Shown here: positions 8,116 to 15,618 of the stretch, piece after piece
How positions within the stretch are numbered: the stretch's first letter is position 1
Layout of the letters: the number at the start of each line of letters is the position of its first letter
The notes under the pieces: generated by a model
Seen by the model: only the letters and a program-made list of their open reading frames with translations
The model's database searches: none
Told to the model about the DNA's origin: nothing
NCBI GenBank assembly: GCA_963736695.1
Contig: CAVTPU010000001.1
Location: 62,001 to 126,000, forward strand
DNA length: 64,000 nt
Source: CAVTPU01 sp963736695
GTDB lineage: Bacteria; Actinomycetota; Actinomycetes; Mycobacteriales; Micromonosporaceae
Direction: 5' to 3'
Made by a program: the position numbers and the translations under genes

Positions 8116-9193
8116 ACCCGACCTGCGGCTGACGCCATTTCTGGACGGAACGGTATCGAACGTCCCTCATGAAGACATGGTTCTCTTCCGGACAAGGATT
8201 TTCGCTGCGATAGATCACCTGGTCCGCAAACACCAGACCGGCCCATTCGAACTGCGGATCGGCATGGACGGTGGGCATGCCGATGCCGCGCGAAGTGCCT
8301 CCAACAACCAGTCAAAGCCGAAGCCGCCGAAGATCACCTTTACAGGCGTCGAACCGCACTACCGGTTTGATCAACTCGTGCTACCAGTGCCCACAATAGA
8401 GCGAATCATGGACTGCGTCGCGATTGTCGAGGTCGCGCCACGGGTCTTCGGAGACTGGGGCCTCCGGGTCATCGAGCCGCATCCGTCGATCGCCGTGAAC
8501 TTTCGTGGCCCACCAGGCACCGGAAAAACGATGGCAGCACACGCGATGGCGCATCGTCTCGGCAGGAAGATCCTCCTGAGTCGGCTGTCCGAACTGGAGA
8601 GCAAATACCACGGCGATGGCCCGAAGAACCTCGTCGAGCTTTTCAACTCTGCCAAAGAACAGGAAGCAGTCCTCTTTATTGACGAAGCAGAGTCGCTTCT
8701 GTCGCGTCGGTTCGCGCATCCCGAGCAAGCGGCCGAGAGCGCCATCAATTCGATGCGGACAGAACTACTGATGGCGCTGGACTCCTTCGACGGCTTGGTG
8801 ATCTTCGCCAGCAACCTTCCAGACAGCTACGACGCCGCAGTGGAGTCCCGTCTGCTTCACGTGGAGTTCGTGCTGCCGGACGCGCCATCGCGCCGAGCGA
8901 TATGGCAGGCGCATCTCCCTCCGACACTGCCGGTCGCCACTGACGTGACTGTGGACAGACTTGCCGAGACCGAAGGAATATCCGGACGTGACATAAAGAT
9001 GGCAGTTGTATCTGCAGCAGTCGGCGCCGCCCGACGAGGCCTGCCCGAAGTTCCCCTGTCGTTGCTCATCGCCGCAACCAACGAACAGCTGGCCCGGCGG
9101 AAACCGACCGGCTCCCCCACGCCTGACCCCCAGATACGTGAGAAGATCCTGCGCGCAGCCGAGCGGGATGGGCTATCCGCTGACACCACATAG
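8102..9193 (+). CDS. AAA+ ATPase
   Basis: A 363-residue protein with one AAA+ module of the classical (FtsH/p97/SpoVK-like) group. It has Walker A GPPGTGKT at 136-143, Walker B LFIDEAES near 191, sensor-1 Asn in IFASN near 238, an arginine-finger candidate in ESRLLHVEF near 250, and a lid with GISGRDIKMAVV. The first 130 residues form an N-domain without a known motif. It lacks protease and membrane segments, so it probably works with a partner, and the membrane-anchored proteins just upstream are the obvious candidates. The start is a TTG that overlaps the preceding gene. The substrate, and whether this is stress, defence or protein-quality machinery, are unknown. Confidence 0.85.
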   Translation: MFTRKPDLRLTPFLDGTVSNVPHEDMVLFRTRIFAAIDHLVRKHQTGPFELRIGMDGGHADAARSASNNQSKPKPPKITFTGVEPHYRFDQLVLPVPTIERIMDCVAIVEVAPRVFGDWGLRVIEPHPSIAVNFRGPPGTGKTMAAHAMAHRLGRKILLSRLSELESKYHGDGPKNLVELFNSAKEQEAVLFIDEAESLLSRRFAHPEQAAESAINSMRTELLMALDSFDGLVIFASNLPDSYDAAVESRLLHVEFVLPDAPSRRAIWQAHLPPTLPVATDVTVDRLAETEGISGRDIKMAVVSAAVGAARRGLPEVPLSLLIAATNEQLARRKPTGSPTPDPQIREKILRAAERDGLSADTT

Positions 9194-9252
9194 TTGTGGC
9201 GCGGCAGAAATTGCAGTGAAGCTTGCCCAAACCGCCTCCCTCGACCTGAACC

Positions 9253-9298
9253 GACCAGGCATCCGGCCGATATGCTCGCATCGGCCGGATGCCTGGTC
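9253..9298. terminator. strong GC-rich hairpin between convergent genes
   Basis: Two perfectly complementary arms, 9253-9271 and 9280-9298, enclose an eight-base loop. The element lies 60 bases after the AAA+ gene and 136 bases before the end of the converging leucine-rich gene. There is no T-tract on either side, as is usual for actinobacterial terminators. It can act in both directions. Confidence 0.65.
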
Positions 9299-9433
9299 AG
9301 CCCAACGAGAATTGGCAAAAGCCGGTGACACGAGCAACATGCAGCACGCCGTGAAATCGGTCCCGACATCGGTCGTCGCGCGTGTGGGCGCATGCGGCAT
9401 TTCCCGGCGCCTGATTCAGGGATGCGACGTCGC

Positions 9434-10378
9434 TTACTCGGACACCGCGATGTAGCGGAATCCCGGATGCGTGTCGGCGCCCTTGGGCCTCAGATCGACG
9501 ACGACTCCCGCTGGTTCCAACTCGTCTCGGAGTCGCCTCATCATCTCCTCGCTGAGATAATGGTGGCTCAGGTCAAGCGACTTCAGGTGAGTTAACGGCT
9601 GACCGGCGAGCAACGCGGCAGCACCGACGTCCGACAGCATCCCCATCGACAGGTCCAGTGTGGATAGTTGGGCGACGATCGGCGCACCGGCCACCGCCGC
9701 CGCCACCTGGTCGGTGATCTCCGAATCGCACAGTCCCAAAGATGTCAGTTGCGGCATGTGGGTTCCGGCGAGGATTCCTGCGAGATCCTCCACCGTCGCG
9801 TTGCCGCCATATTCGCCGGACCCCAGCCACAGCTCGAGGTGATTCAGGTGGGGCAGTTCGGACTCGCCGACGGCACGCACCACCTCCGCAGGCAGACCAC
9901 CCGACTCGAAGCGCAGTTCCCCCAAACCCGGATAGGCGCCGGGCACGAATGCCGGATCGCCGCCCCGCGCCCACAGTCGGCGAAGCCGTGGATAGGCGCT
10001 TGCCACCGCCGAGATATCACCCTGTTGGATCCAGGAAATCTGGGTCTCTTCCTGCCCGATGTCACCGATGAACAGGGCAGTCAGCCCGGTCAGCCGGTCG
10101 GCCGCCTCGATCAGCTCGCCGGTCGGAGCCATCGTTCTGTCAAAAGCGGACCAGTCACCGATGACGAGCGCGGTGATCGAACCGACCCACGGTTGCGCGA
10201 TCAGCGCCCCCCACCGTTGTTCGAACCGCTTCGACGTCCGCTCCCTCCCATTCCAGCAGCTGCGGTCGTTGGTGGTATATGCATCGATACGCCACGCCAC
10301 CGCGCTCGGGTCGATGTTCGCGACATCCATCCCAATCTCGAACTGCACCACGGGAAGGTCGTGAAACGTCTCAATCAT
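9434..10378 (-). CDS. STM4015-type leucine-rich protein, copy A
   Basis: A 314-residue cytosolic leucine-rich protein that resembles the STM4015 family. The N-terminal half carries SITALVIGDWS and TALFIGDIGQEE. From about residue 140 on, leucine-rich units follow each other (YPRLRRLWARGG, YPGLGELRFESGGLP, LPHLNHLELWLG, MPQLTSLGLCDSEI, VAQLSTLDLSMGMLS, LTHLKSLDLSHHYLS). A protein-binding role is likely, but the partner is unknown. It is the third gene of a minus-strand unit (copy B, lipoprotein, copy A). It is closely similar to copy B over the full length, with the upstream noncoding bases also conserved, so the pair arose by segmental duplication. Confidence 0.8.
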   Translation of the reverse strand: MIETFHDLPVVQFEIGMDVANIDPSAVAWRIDAYTTNDRSCWNGRERTSKRFEQRWGALIAQPWVGSITALVIGDWSAFDRTMAPTGELIEAADRLTGLTALFIGDIGQEETQISWIQQGDISAVASAYPRLRRLWARGGDPAFVPGAYPGLGELRFESGGLPAEVVRAVGESELPHLNHLELWLGSGEYGGNATVEDLAGILAGTHMPQLTSLGLCDSEITDQVAAAVAGAPIVAQLSTLDLSMGMLSDVGAAALLAGQPLTHLKSLDLSHHYLSEEMMRRLRDELEPAGVVVDLRPKGADTHPGFRYIAVSE

Positions 10379-10416
10379 CGGGCTTCCTTGTCTTCGGCTG
10401 TCGCGATCGGACGACC
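9434..10416 (-). repeat. duplicated segment, copy A
   Basis: About 980 bases that match 11053-12035. Homology starts at the shared TTACTCGGACACCGCGATG context of the gene end and runs through the coding region into about 38 bases of upstream noncoding DNA. The lipoprotein gene lies between the copies and is not duplicated. Confidence 0.75.
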
Positions 10417-10419
10417 TTC

Positions 10420-11040
10420 CTACAGCTTGTGGGCACAGACTGGCTTGCCCGGCGCCTCAATCAGCGAAGAGCCGGCTGGGATGTTAAAAACCAGGTCGCC
10501 GGGTTGGTCGCACGTGGCGAAGCCATTGATCCTGTAGACCTTATATAGGGGTTCGGTTACATCGTCACCATCGCAGCGGGTCTCTTTGATTTGCTTGCCG
10601 TCGGCGTATACGCAATCGCCGACGATGATGCCGGCACCGCCACCCCCGCCTGGGTCACCGGGATGGGGTGGTTCGAGATTGCGAGCGCAGGCGTATCCGA
10701 AGGTGGATTGGCCCGCCGCATATGGTGCGGTGAAGTTCGCCGTGCTCAACACGATGTCAGTTCCGTCCGAACACTCTGGGATGGCCAATGCCCCGGCCAG
10801 TCCAGGCAGGCCGGGCTGGACCTTTGTCACCTTGGCCACCGCAACCGGATCGGCGCACCAGGCCTGTCGATAGCTGGCCGGATTGGACGTGTCGGTGCCC
10901 ACACAGTCGTCCACCACCAAGGGGTGATCATCTGGGCGAGAGGCGTAGTCCTGGGGCTCGAAGCCCGAAGCGCAGCCGGCAGTCGCACCTGCCAAAGCAA
11001 CCAATACCAACACGTATGAGGGAAGCCGAAAGCCAGTCAT
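10420..11040 (-). CDS. lipoprotein of the LppU/SCO3897-like type
   Basis: A secreted, lipid-anchored protein of 206 residues. The N-terminus is a lipoprotein signal peptide with lipobox TAGC, lipidated Cys23. The mature part has repeated cysteine units with a similar core (VVDDCVGTDTSNPASYRQAWC, near the end GDCVYADGKQIKETRCDGDD), a glycine-rich linker (GDPGGGGGAG) and terminal FATCDQPGDLVFNIP. This Cys pattern resembles small actinobacterial lipoproteins annotated as LppU/SCO3897 family; their function is not established. It lies 12 bases after copy B and 41 before copy A of the leucine-rich gene and is probably cotranscribed. Confidence 0.7.
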   Translation of the reverse strand: MTGFRLPSYVLVLVALAGATAGCASGFEPQDYASRPDDHPLVVDDCVGTDTSNPASYRQAWCADPVAVAKVTKVQPGLPGLAGALAIPECSDGTDIVLSTANFTAPYAAGQSTFGYACARNLEPPHPGDPGGGGGAGIIVGDCVYADGKQIKETRCDGDDVTEPLYKVYRINGFATCDQPGDLVFNIPAGSSLIEAPGKPVCAHKL

Positions 11041-11052
11041 GCTGCGACGGTC

Positions 11053-11997
11053 TTACTCGGACACCGCGATGTAGCGGTCCTCGGGATCCGTGTCTGCACC
11101 CTCAGCGTGCCTCAGATCGACGACGACTCCCGCTGGCTCCAACTCGTCTCGCAGGCGCTTCATCATCTCCTCGCTGAGAAAATGATGGCTCAGGTTGAGA
11201 GTCTTCAGGTGAGTCAACGGTTGGCCGGCGAGCAGTGCCGCCGCACCGACGTCCGACAGCATCCCCATCGACAGATCCAGCGTGGATAGTTGGGCGACCA
11301 CCGGCGCACCAGCCACCGCCGCCGCCACCTGGTCGGTGATCTCCGAATCGCACAGCCCCAACGAGGTCAACGCTGGCATCCGGAGTCCGGCGAGAATTCC
11401 CGCGAGATCCTCCACCGTTGCGTCACCGCCATATTCGTCGGCGCCCAACCACAGCTCGAGGTGAGTCAGGTGAGGCAGTTCGGACTCGCCGACGGCACGC
11501 ACGACCCCTGCGGGCAGACCACCCGTCTCGAAACGCAGTTCTTCCAATGCCGGATAGGCGCCGGGCACGAATACCGGATCGCCGCCCCGCGCCCACAACC
11601 GGCGAAGCCGTGGATAGGCGTTCGCCACCGCGGAGATGTGACCCTGTTCGATCCAGGAGATCTCGGACTCCTCCTGCCCGATGTCACCGATGAACACAGC
11701 CGCCAACCCGGTCAGCCGGTCGGCCGCCTCGATCAGCTCGCCGGTCGGAGCCATCGTTCCGTCCGATGCGGACCAGTTGCCGATCACGAGGGCCGTGATC
11801 GAGCTGGACCATGGCTGCGCGATCAGCGCCTCCCACCGCTGGTCGAACCGCTTCGATGTCGGCTCCCCACGCCAACGGCTGCGACTGTCGGTGGCGTTTC
11901 CATCGATGCGCCACGCCACCGCAGTCGGGTCGATGTTCGCGACATCCATCCCAATCTCGAACTGCACCACGGGAAGGTCGTGAAACGTCTCAATCAT
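11053..11997 (-). CDS. STM4015-type leucine-rich protein, copy B
   Basis: A 314-residue leucine-rich protein; the ATG at 11997 matches the start of copy A, whereas a longer frame to 12087 is not conserved. The repeat units are the same as in copy A. Differences concentrate at about residues 33-47 and near the C-terminus, while the central leucine-rich face is almost unchanged. It is the first gene of the unit and shares an intergenic region of about 130 bases with the divergent PadR-GyrI gene. The partner or ligand is unknown. Duplicated leucine-rich genes often diverge in binding specificity, but that is inference here. Confidence 0.8.
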   Translation of the reverse strand: MIETFHDLPVVQFEIGMDVANIDPTAVAWRIDGNATDSRSRWRGEPTSKRFDQRWEALIAQPWSSSITALVIGNWSASDGTMAPTGELIEAADRLTGLAAVFIGDIGQEESEISWIEQGHISAVANAYPRLRRLWARGGDPVFVPGAYPALEELRFETGGLPAGVVRAVGESELPHLTHLELWLGADEYGGDATVEDLAGILAGLRMPALTSLGLCDSEITDQVAAAVAGAPVVAQLSTLDLSMGMLSDVGAAALLAGQPLTHLKTLNLSHHFLSEEMMKRLRDELEPAGVVVDLRHAEGADTDPEDRYIAVSE

Positions 11998-12035
11998 CAG
12001 GCTTCCTTGTCTTCGACTGTCGCGATCGGGCGACC
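11053..12035 (-). repeat. duplicated segment, copy B
   Basis: Second copy of the roughly 980-base duplicated segment, in the same orientation as 9434-10416. The shared upstream part includes the GCTTCCTTGTCTTCG block just before the start codon, so the ribosome binding region and perhaps some control sequence were duplicated too. Confidence 0.75.
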
Positions 12036-12105
12036 ATAACAGAGGGGTCTGTCGTTTTCGCGGGCCGACTGGAATCGGGCAAAACACCCAGCGGCTTCAA
12101 CGGCT

Positions 12106-12123
12106 TATTCTAGTGCTAGAATA
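12106..12123. promoter_or_regulatory. palindromic operator over the padR-gyrI promoter
   Basis: A perfect inverted repeat TATTCTAG-TG-CTAGAATA. The right arm contains a -10-like TAGAAT (12117-12122) seven bases before the GTG start at 12129, so transcription probably begins at the start codon (leaderless). A palindrome on the promoter fits autorepression by the PadR-type protein encoded just downstream and may also affect the divergent leucine-rich unit. Confidence 0.65.
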
Positions 12124-12128
12124 GGCCG

Positions 12129-13301
12129 GTGAATCCCACCCTCACCGACGCCGAACTGACACTCCTCGGGCTGCTCGTCGAGCAACCACGCCACGGCTAC
12201 GACCTGGATAAGGTCATCGAAGAGCGGGGAATCCGACGCTGGACGGCGCTCGGCTTCTCCTCCATCTATTACATTCTCGACAAGCTCACCGCACGGGGAC
12301 TCGTCGAACCGGTTCACACGCAGCGGACGGGAAAGTCCCGCACGCCGTACCAGGCAACGGTTGTGGGTCGCGAAACCTGCGCCGCGGCGTCGCTTGACGC
12401 GATCGAGTCAGTGGCCGACGCGCGCGCCCGAGTGCTTGTCGGCATCGCGAACAGCACAGCGATCCCTGGACGGGACGTCGCCGCGAGCCTGCTTCGCCGG
12501 GCCGAGGCGATCGAGGCGGTCATCGTCGAGCTGGCCACCGTCCGCGCGCGGCAGGAGCCGCTGCCGACCACCGCGACGGCGATCTTCGACTACAGCACGG
12601 CACAACTGCACGCCGATGCGACCTGGGCACGTTCCACCGCGGCAACCATGTCAGAGGACACGATGACCAAATACGACGTCAAGACCGCCATGCGCGAGCT
12701 CTACTCCGGGTCCCGCAGAGACTTCGTACGCGTCGAGGCACCACCGATCCAATACCTCGCCATCGACGGCCGTGGAGACCCGAACACGTCGGCCGACTAC
12801 GCCCAAGCCGTCGAGGCTCTCTACTCCGTCGCATACACGCTGAAGTTCGCCAGCAAGAAAACCCTCGGCCGTGACTTCGTCGTCGGGCCGCTGGAAGGGC
12901 TGTGGCATGCCGACGACATGACGACCTTTGACCGCCGCCTGAAAGACGAGTGGCGGTGGACGATGATGATCGCCCAACCGGACTGGATCACCACGGAGAT
13001 GGTGTCCGCTGCGGTCGCGTCCGCGTCGGCGAAGAAGGAGATCCCGGCCGCCCCGCTGATCCGGCTCTTCACCGCCCACGAGGGCAGTTGTGTGCAGATC
13101 CTGCACGTCGGTTCCTACGACGACGAGACGCCGACCCTTCACCGGCTGCACCACCACTATCTGCCCGACAACGGGCTGACCTTCAACGGGCATCATCACG
13201 AGATTTACCTCAGCGACGCGCGCCGCACCCCGCCGCAGAAACTCAAAACCATCCTGCGACAACCCGTACGGGAATTGGGTAGTGCCCCCGTGACGGGGTG
13301 A
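12129..13301 (+). CDS. PadR-type regulator fused to a GyrI-like ligand-binding domain
   Basis: A 390-residue fusion. Residues 1-85 form a PadR winged helix (LTDAELTLLGLLVEQPRHGYD, SSIYYILDKLTARGLVEP). A long helical section to about 175 is the usual PadR dimerisation part. Residues 178-390 match GyrI-like/effector-binding proteins (FVRVEAPPIQYLAIDGRGDP, FVVGPLEGLWHADD, DEWRWTMMIAQPDWIT, HVGSYDDETPTLHRLHHHYL). The expected function is a transcription repressor that releases DNA when a small amphipathic compound binds the GyrI part. An internal ATG near residue 179 could allow the second domain to be made alone. A perfect operator overlaps its own promoter. Confidence 0.85.
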   Translation: MNPTLTDAELTLLGLLVEQPRHGYDLDKVIEERGIRRWTALGFSSIYYILDKLTARGLVEPVHTQRTGKSRTPYQATVVGRETCAAASLDAIESVADARARVLVGIANSTAIPGRDVAASLLRRAEAIEAVIVELATVRARQEPLPTTATAIFDYSTAQLHADATWARSTAATMSEDTMTKYDVKTAMRELYSGSRRDFVRVEAPPIQYLAIDGRGDPNTSADYAQAVEALYSVAYTLKFASKKTLGRDFVVGPLEGLWHADDMTTFDRRLKDEWRWTMMIAQPDWITTEMVSAAVASASAKKEIPAAPLIRLFTAHEGSCVQILHVGSYDDETPTLHRLHHHYLPDNGLTFNGHHHEIYLSDARRTPPQKLKTILRQPVRELGSAPVTG

Positions 13302-13330
13302 TCCCTTCGGTGATGTGAAATGCTCGGGGC

Positions 13331-13645
13331 ATGGTTGTTGTCTTCGATGCCGTTCTGTGGGAGTGGGACGCCAGGCGCGCCGACACCTGGGTCTTCGTGA
13401 GCCTGCCCGCCGAGGCGTCCGACGACATCGCGATGGCCTCCGGACCACGCCGAGGCTTCGGCTCGGTGCGGGTGCGCGTCACGATCGGCGGCACCACATG
13501 GGCGACGTCGATCTTTCCGGACAGCACGCACAAATGCTATGTGTTGCCCGTGAAACGCGCCGTCCGACAGGCAGAAAACCTCGACGCCGGAGACACCACG
13601 ACCGTGCGGGTCGAGGTCATCGACGGTCAGACCGTCACCTCATGA
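13331..13645 (+). CDS. DUF1905 domain protein
   Basis: A 104-residue beta-rich protein of the DUF1905 family, recognised by VLWEWDARRADTWVFVSLP, FGSVRVRVTIGGTTWATSIFP (20 residues shown at most), CYVLPVKRAVRQAE and the terminal DTTTVRVEVID. The domain is common as a single small protein or next to YdeI-type domains; its role is unknown. It is 29 bases after the PadR-GyrI gene and probably shares its transcript. Its 3' end overlaps the end of the converging GlxA-type gene by 11 bases. Confidence 0.8.
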   Translation: MVVVFDAVLWEWDARRADTWVFVSLPAEASDDIAMASGPRRGFGSVRVRVTIGGTTWATSIFPDSTHKCYVLPVKRAVRQAENLDAGDTTTVRVEVIDGQTVTS

Positions 13646-14675
13646 CGGCCTCGCGGCTGAATAATTGGCCTCGCGGCTGAATTATTGCCTCGCGACTGAT
13701 TAATTGGCCTCGCGGCTGAGGTAACGGGTGCTGCGCGAAGGTTCGACGATAGTCGGACGGGGAGACTCCGACGATCCGTCGGAAGTGATGGCGAAGCAGC
13801 GCCGCAGTTCCGACACCGCTGAGCGCGGCGATCGCTTCGATGTCGACGGTGGTCTCCTCCAACAGTCGGCGGGCGTGCAGGACCCGCTGCAGCGTCAGCC
13901 ATTTGTGTGGTGTCGTGCCGGTCTCGGCGGTGAAGCGTCGGGCGAACGTCCGCTCGGACATTCGCACCCGCGCGGCGAGGGTCGACACGGAATGCTCGAT
14001 GGTGAGGTTGTCGACCATCCAGGTCAGCACCGGTTCCAGGCTGTCACCGGTGCAGGCGGGGATCGGCAGCTCCACGTATTGCCGCTGACCGCCATCGCGT
14101 TGCGGCGGCACCACCATCCGGCGGGCGATCGTCGTCGCGACCGCCGCCCCCAGTTCGCGGCGCACGAGATGCAGACACGCGTCGATTCCCGAGGCAGTCC
14201 CCGCGCTAGTCACGATGTCGCCGTCGTCGACGAAGAGCACGTCCGGATCGACGAGCGCGGCCGGAAATCGGCGGCTGAACTCCTCGACGTGACTCCAGTG
14301 GGTGGTGCATCGACGGCCGTCGAGCAATCCGGCGGCGCCGAGAACGAACGCTCCGGAGCAGACGGTGAGCAGCGTCGCCCCACGCTCCGCCGCTCGTCGC
14401 AGGCCGTCGAGAACCGCCTCCGGATAGTCCTCACGAATCGTCACAGCGGGAACGGCGATGAGATCGGCGTCGTCGAGAGCGTCGAGGCCGAACTCGGGAA
14501 TGAAGTGAAGACCGATGCTGCCGCGTACGGGAATGTTGGGATGCACCCCGCAGGTCCGGAACTCTATCGGTGGCACCCCTTCGGCGGTGCGGTCGATGCC
14601 GAACACCTCGCAGACCACACCGAGCTCGAACGGCGCGGTGCCGTCGATCACGAGGACGGCGACGGTTGTGAGCAT
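13635..14675 (-). CDS. GlxA-type transcriptional regulator (DJ-1/PfpI plus AraC)
   Basis: A 346-residue regulator. The N-terminal 190 residues form a DJ-1/PfpI-like domain (TVAVLVIDGTAPFELGVVCEV; nucleophile-elbow cysteine in TVCSGAFVLGAAGLLDG). Residues 230-325 hold the two AraC helix-turn-helix units (LAARVRMSERTFARRF and IAALSGVGTAALLRHHF). Members of this family control amine, amide or nitrile metabolism genes, but no target is adjacent here. The last 30 residues (QPRGQLISREAIIQPRGQLFSREAV) are encoded by a short tandem DNA repeat and are probably not part of the ancestral protein. A 24-bp palindrome lies 40 bases upstream of the start. Confidence 0.85.
   Translation of the reverse strand: MLTTVAVLVIDGTAPFELGVVCEVFGIDRTAEGVPPIEFRTCGVHPNIPVRGSIGLHFIPEFGLDALDDADLIAVPAVTIREDYPEAVLDGLRRAAERGATLLTVCSGAFVLGAAGLLDGRRCTTHWSHVEEFSRRFPAALVDPDVLFVDDGDIVTSAGTASGIDACLHLVRRELGAAVATTIARRMVVPPQRDGGQRQYVELPIPACTGDSLEPVLTWMVDNLTIEHSVSTLAARVRMSERTFARRFTAETGTTPHKWLTLQRVLHARRLLEETTVDIEAIAALSGVGTAALLRHHFRRIVGVSPSDYRRTFAQHPLPQPRGQLISREAIIQPRGQLFSREAVMR
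13647..13720. repeat. 20-bp tandem repeat, four units
   Basis: Four near-identical units of GGCCTCGCGGCTGAATAATT at 13647, 13667, 13687 (one base shorter at the left) and 13706 (right part replaced by gene sequence). They encode the repeated C-terminal tail of the GlxA-type regulator on the minus strand. The last unit runs into the conserved part of the gene, so the array looks like local duplication of the gene end. Confidence 0.75.
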
Positions 14676-14690
14676 GCCGCGAGCCTAGCT

Positions 14691-14740
14691 GGCAGAATCT
14701 TGACGCACAATGGCGATCCTGCCACTAGTGGCAGGATCTT
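14691..14740. promoter_or_regulatory. palindromic operator region of the GlxA-type gene
   Basis: 14715-14738 is a perfect 24-bp palindrome with half-site GATCCTGCCACT. Its right half continues as GGCAGGATCTTG, and a near copy GGCAGAATCTTG lies 40 bases to the left at 14691. The site is between the GlxA-type gene (start 14675) and the small membrane protein gene (start 14763), so it may control both. AraC-type proteins often bind direct repeats, GlxA-type ones palindromes; the identity of the binder is inference. Confidence 0.6.
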
Positions 14741-14762
14741 GCCCCCTCGCATACTTCACGCC

Positions 14763-14927
14763 ATGGCAGTCATGATGTTGATCGTCCTGCTCGCGATCAC
14801 CGGTTGGTTGTTGGAGCGCAATCATCGCCGACAGGTGCGCGGGTGGCCTCCGCCGGCGGACCACTCCGATGTCGAGGACCGCGACCGCGAGCGGATCCGC
14901 GCCGACCTAGGCATCGCCGGGCGGTGA
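14763..14927 (+). CDS. 54-residue single-pass membrane protein
   Basis: A short frame starting at ATG 14763: an N-terminal membrane helix (AVMMLIVLLAITGWLLE, about residues 2-18), a basic stop-transfer stretch (RNHRRQVRG) and a charged tail (DVEDRDRERIRADLG). Its stop codon lies in the left arm of a perfect bidirectional terminator, as expected for a real gene. It is divergent from the GlxA-type regulator with a palindrome between. The function is unknown. Confidence 0.5.
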   Translation: MAVMMLIVLLAITGWLLERNHRRQVRGWPPPADHSDVEDRDRERIRADLGIAGR

Positions 14928-14959
14928 TGATCAGAAGCCATGCGGCTTCTGATCATCAC
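14924..14959. terminator. bidirectional terminator overlapping two stop codons
   Basis: Perfect 16-base arms GTGATGATCAGAAGCC (14924-14939) and GGCTTCTGATCATCAC (14944-14959) with loop ATGC. The stop codon of the small membrane protein gene lies in the left arm. The end of the converging SUKH-3 gene lies inside the hairpin as well, so the last codons of that gene are part of it. Confidence 0.75.
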
Positions 14960-15449
14960 GCAGCCACAGCCAGTCGGCTGACCACGGTGTCACACCGGAC
15001 ACCCAGTCCAGACCCTCGCGGATTGTCGACGCAAGGGTATATCCGAGCCACTGGTCGCTGAGGAACAGCATCTGGCCAGAGTCGCTGACGAAGACGATCT
15101 GATTCCGGCCCAGGTATCCAACGGGACACACGGGAGAGTCCGCGAGAGCATCGAGAAAAGGGGGATCACCCGACTCGATAAAGAACAACGCGTCGAGAGA
15201 TGCCCATTGTACGAATTGCCTGTGGTGCCCTCGCAGTGCGACTCGCAGTCCCGCGAAGGAACGCAGAAACCGCCGTACGGTTTCCGAAACAGTGAACCCA
15301 GCCTGTTCGAGCACACTAATGTAGTCATCGATGTCGACATCGCGGGTCGGTTCCCATCCGGACCGCCGCAGAAACGCGGCGGCGGCCGGGCTCGGCAGAT
15401 GTTCAGGGGCTATGGAAATCCACGTCCTCACATATGATCGGCACCGCAC
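14931..15449 (-). CDS. SUKH-3 family (immunity-type) protein
   Basis: A 172-residue cytosolic protein of the SUKH-3 group. Diagnostic stretches are SGWEPTRDVDIDDYISVLEQ, SETVRRFLRSFAGLRVAL, then PVGYLGRNQIVFVSDSGQML and DWLWLRDDQ. SUKH proteins are known as immunity proteins against nuclease and other polymorphic toxins, and they often stand in arrays of immunity genes without the toxin. No toxin gene is adjacent. It converges with a 54-residue membrane protein gene across a perfect terminator. Orphan immunity is the likely role, but it is not shown. Confidence 0.75.
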   Translation of the reverse strand: MRCRSYVRTWISIAPEHLPSPAAAAFLRRSGWEPTRDVDIDDYISVLEQAGFTVSETVRRFLRSFAGLRVALRGHHRQFVQWASLDALFFIESGDPPFLDALADSPVCPVGYLGRNQIVFVSDSGQMLFLSDQWLGYTLASTIREGLDWVSGVTPWSADWLWLRDDQKPHGF

Positions 15450-15618
15450 TGACGGTCATCCACGGCTACTCGGAGGAGCGATTTTCCCATACTCCACATG
15501 ATCGTGAGCGATTGAACCGGCTATCGCCAGTACTACCGCCCACGATCACCGACACCTAGCACAGCGATATGGCGCGCCGACCACTGGCGAGTCGTGGGCG
15601 GCACCGCCTGACAGACGG

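Noticed and set aside
13647..13720. Repeats considered as a CRISPR array
   Set aside because: The units are adjacent without spacers, and they encode the end of a regulator gene.
15536..15601. Inverted repeat CCGCCCACGA / TCGTGGGCGG after the hydratase gene as terminator
   Set aside because: Ten-base arms with a loop of 46 bases are too weak and distant for a confident call.
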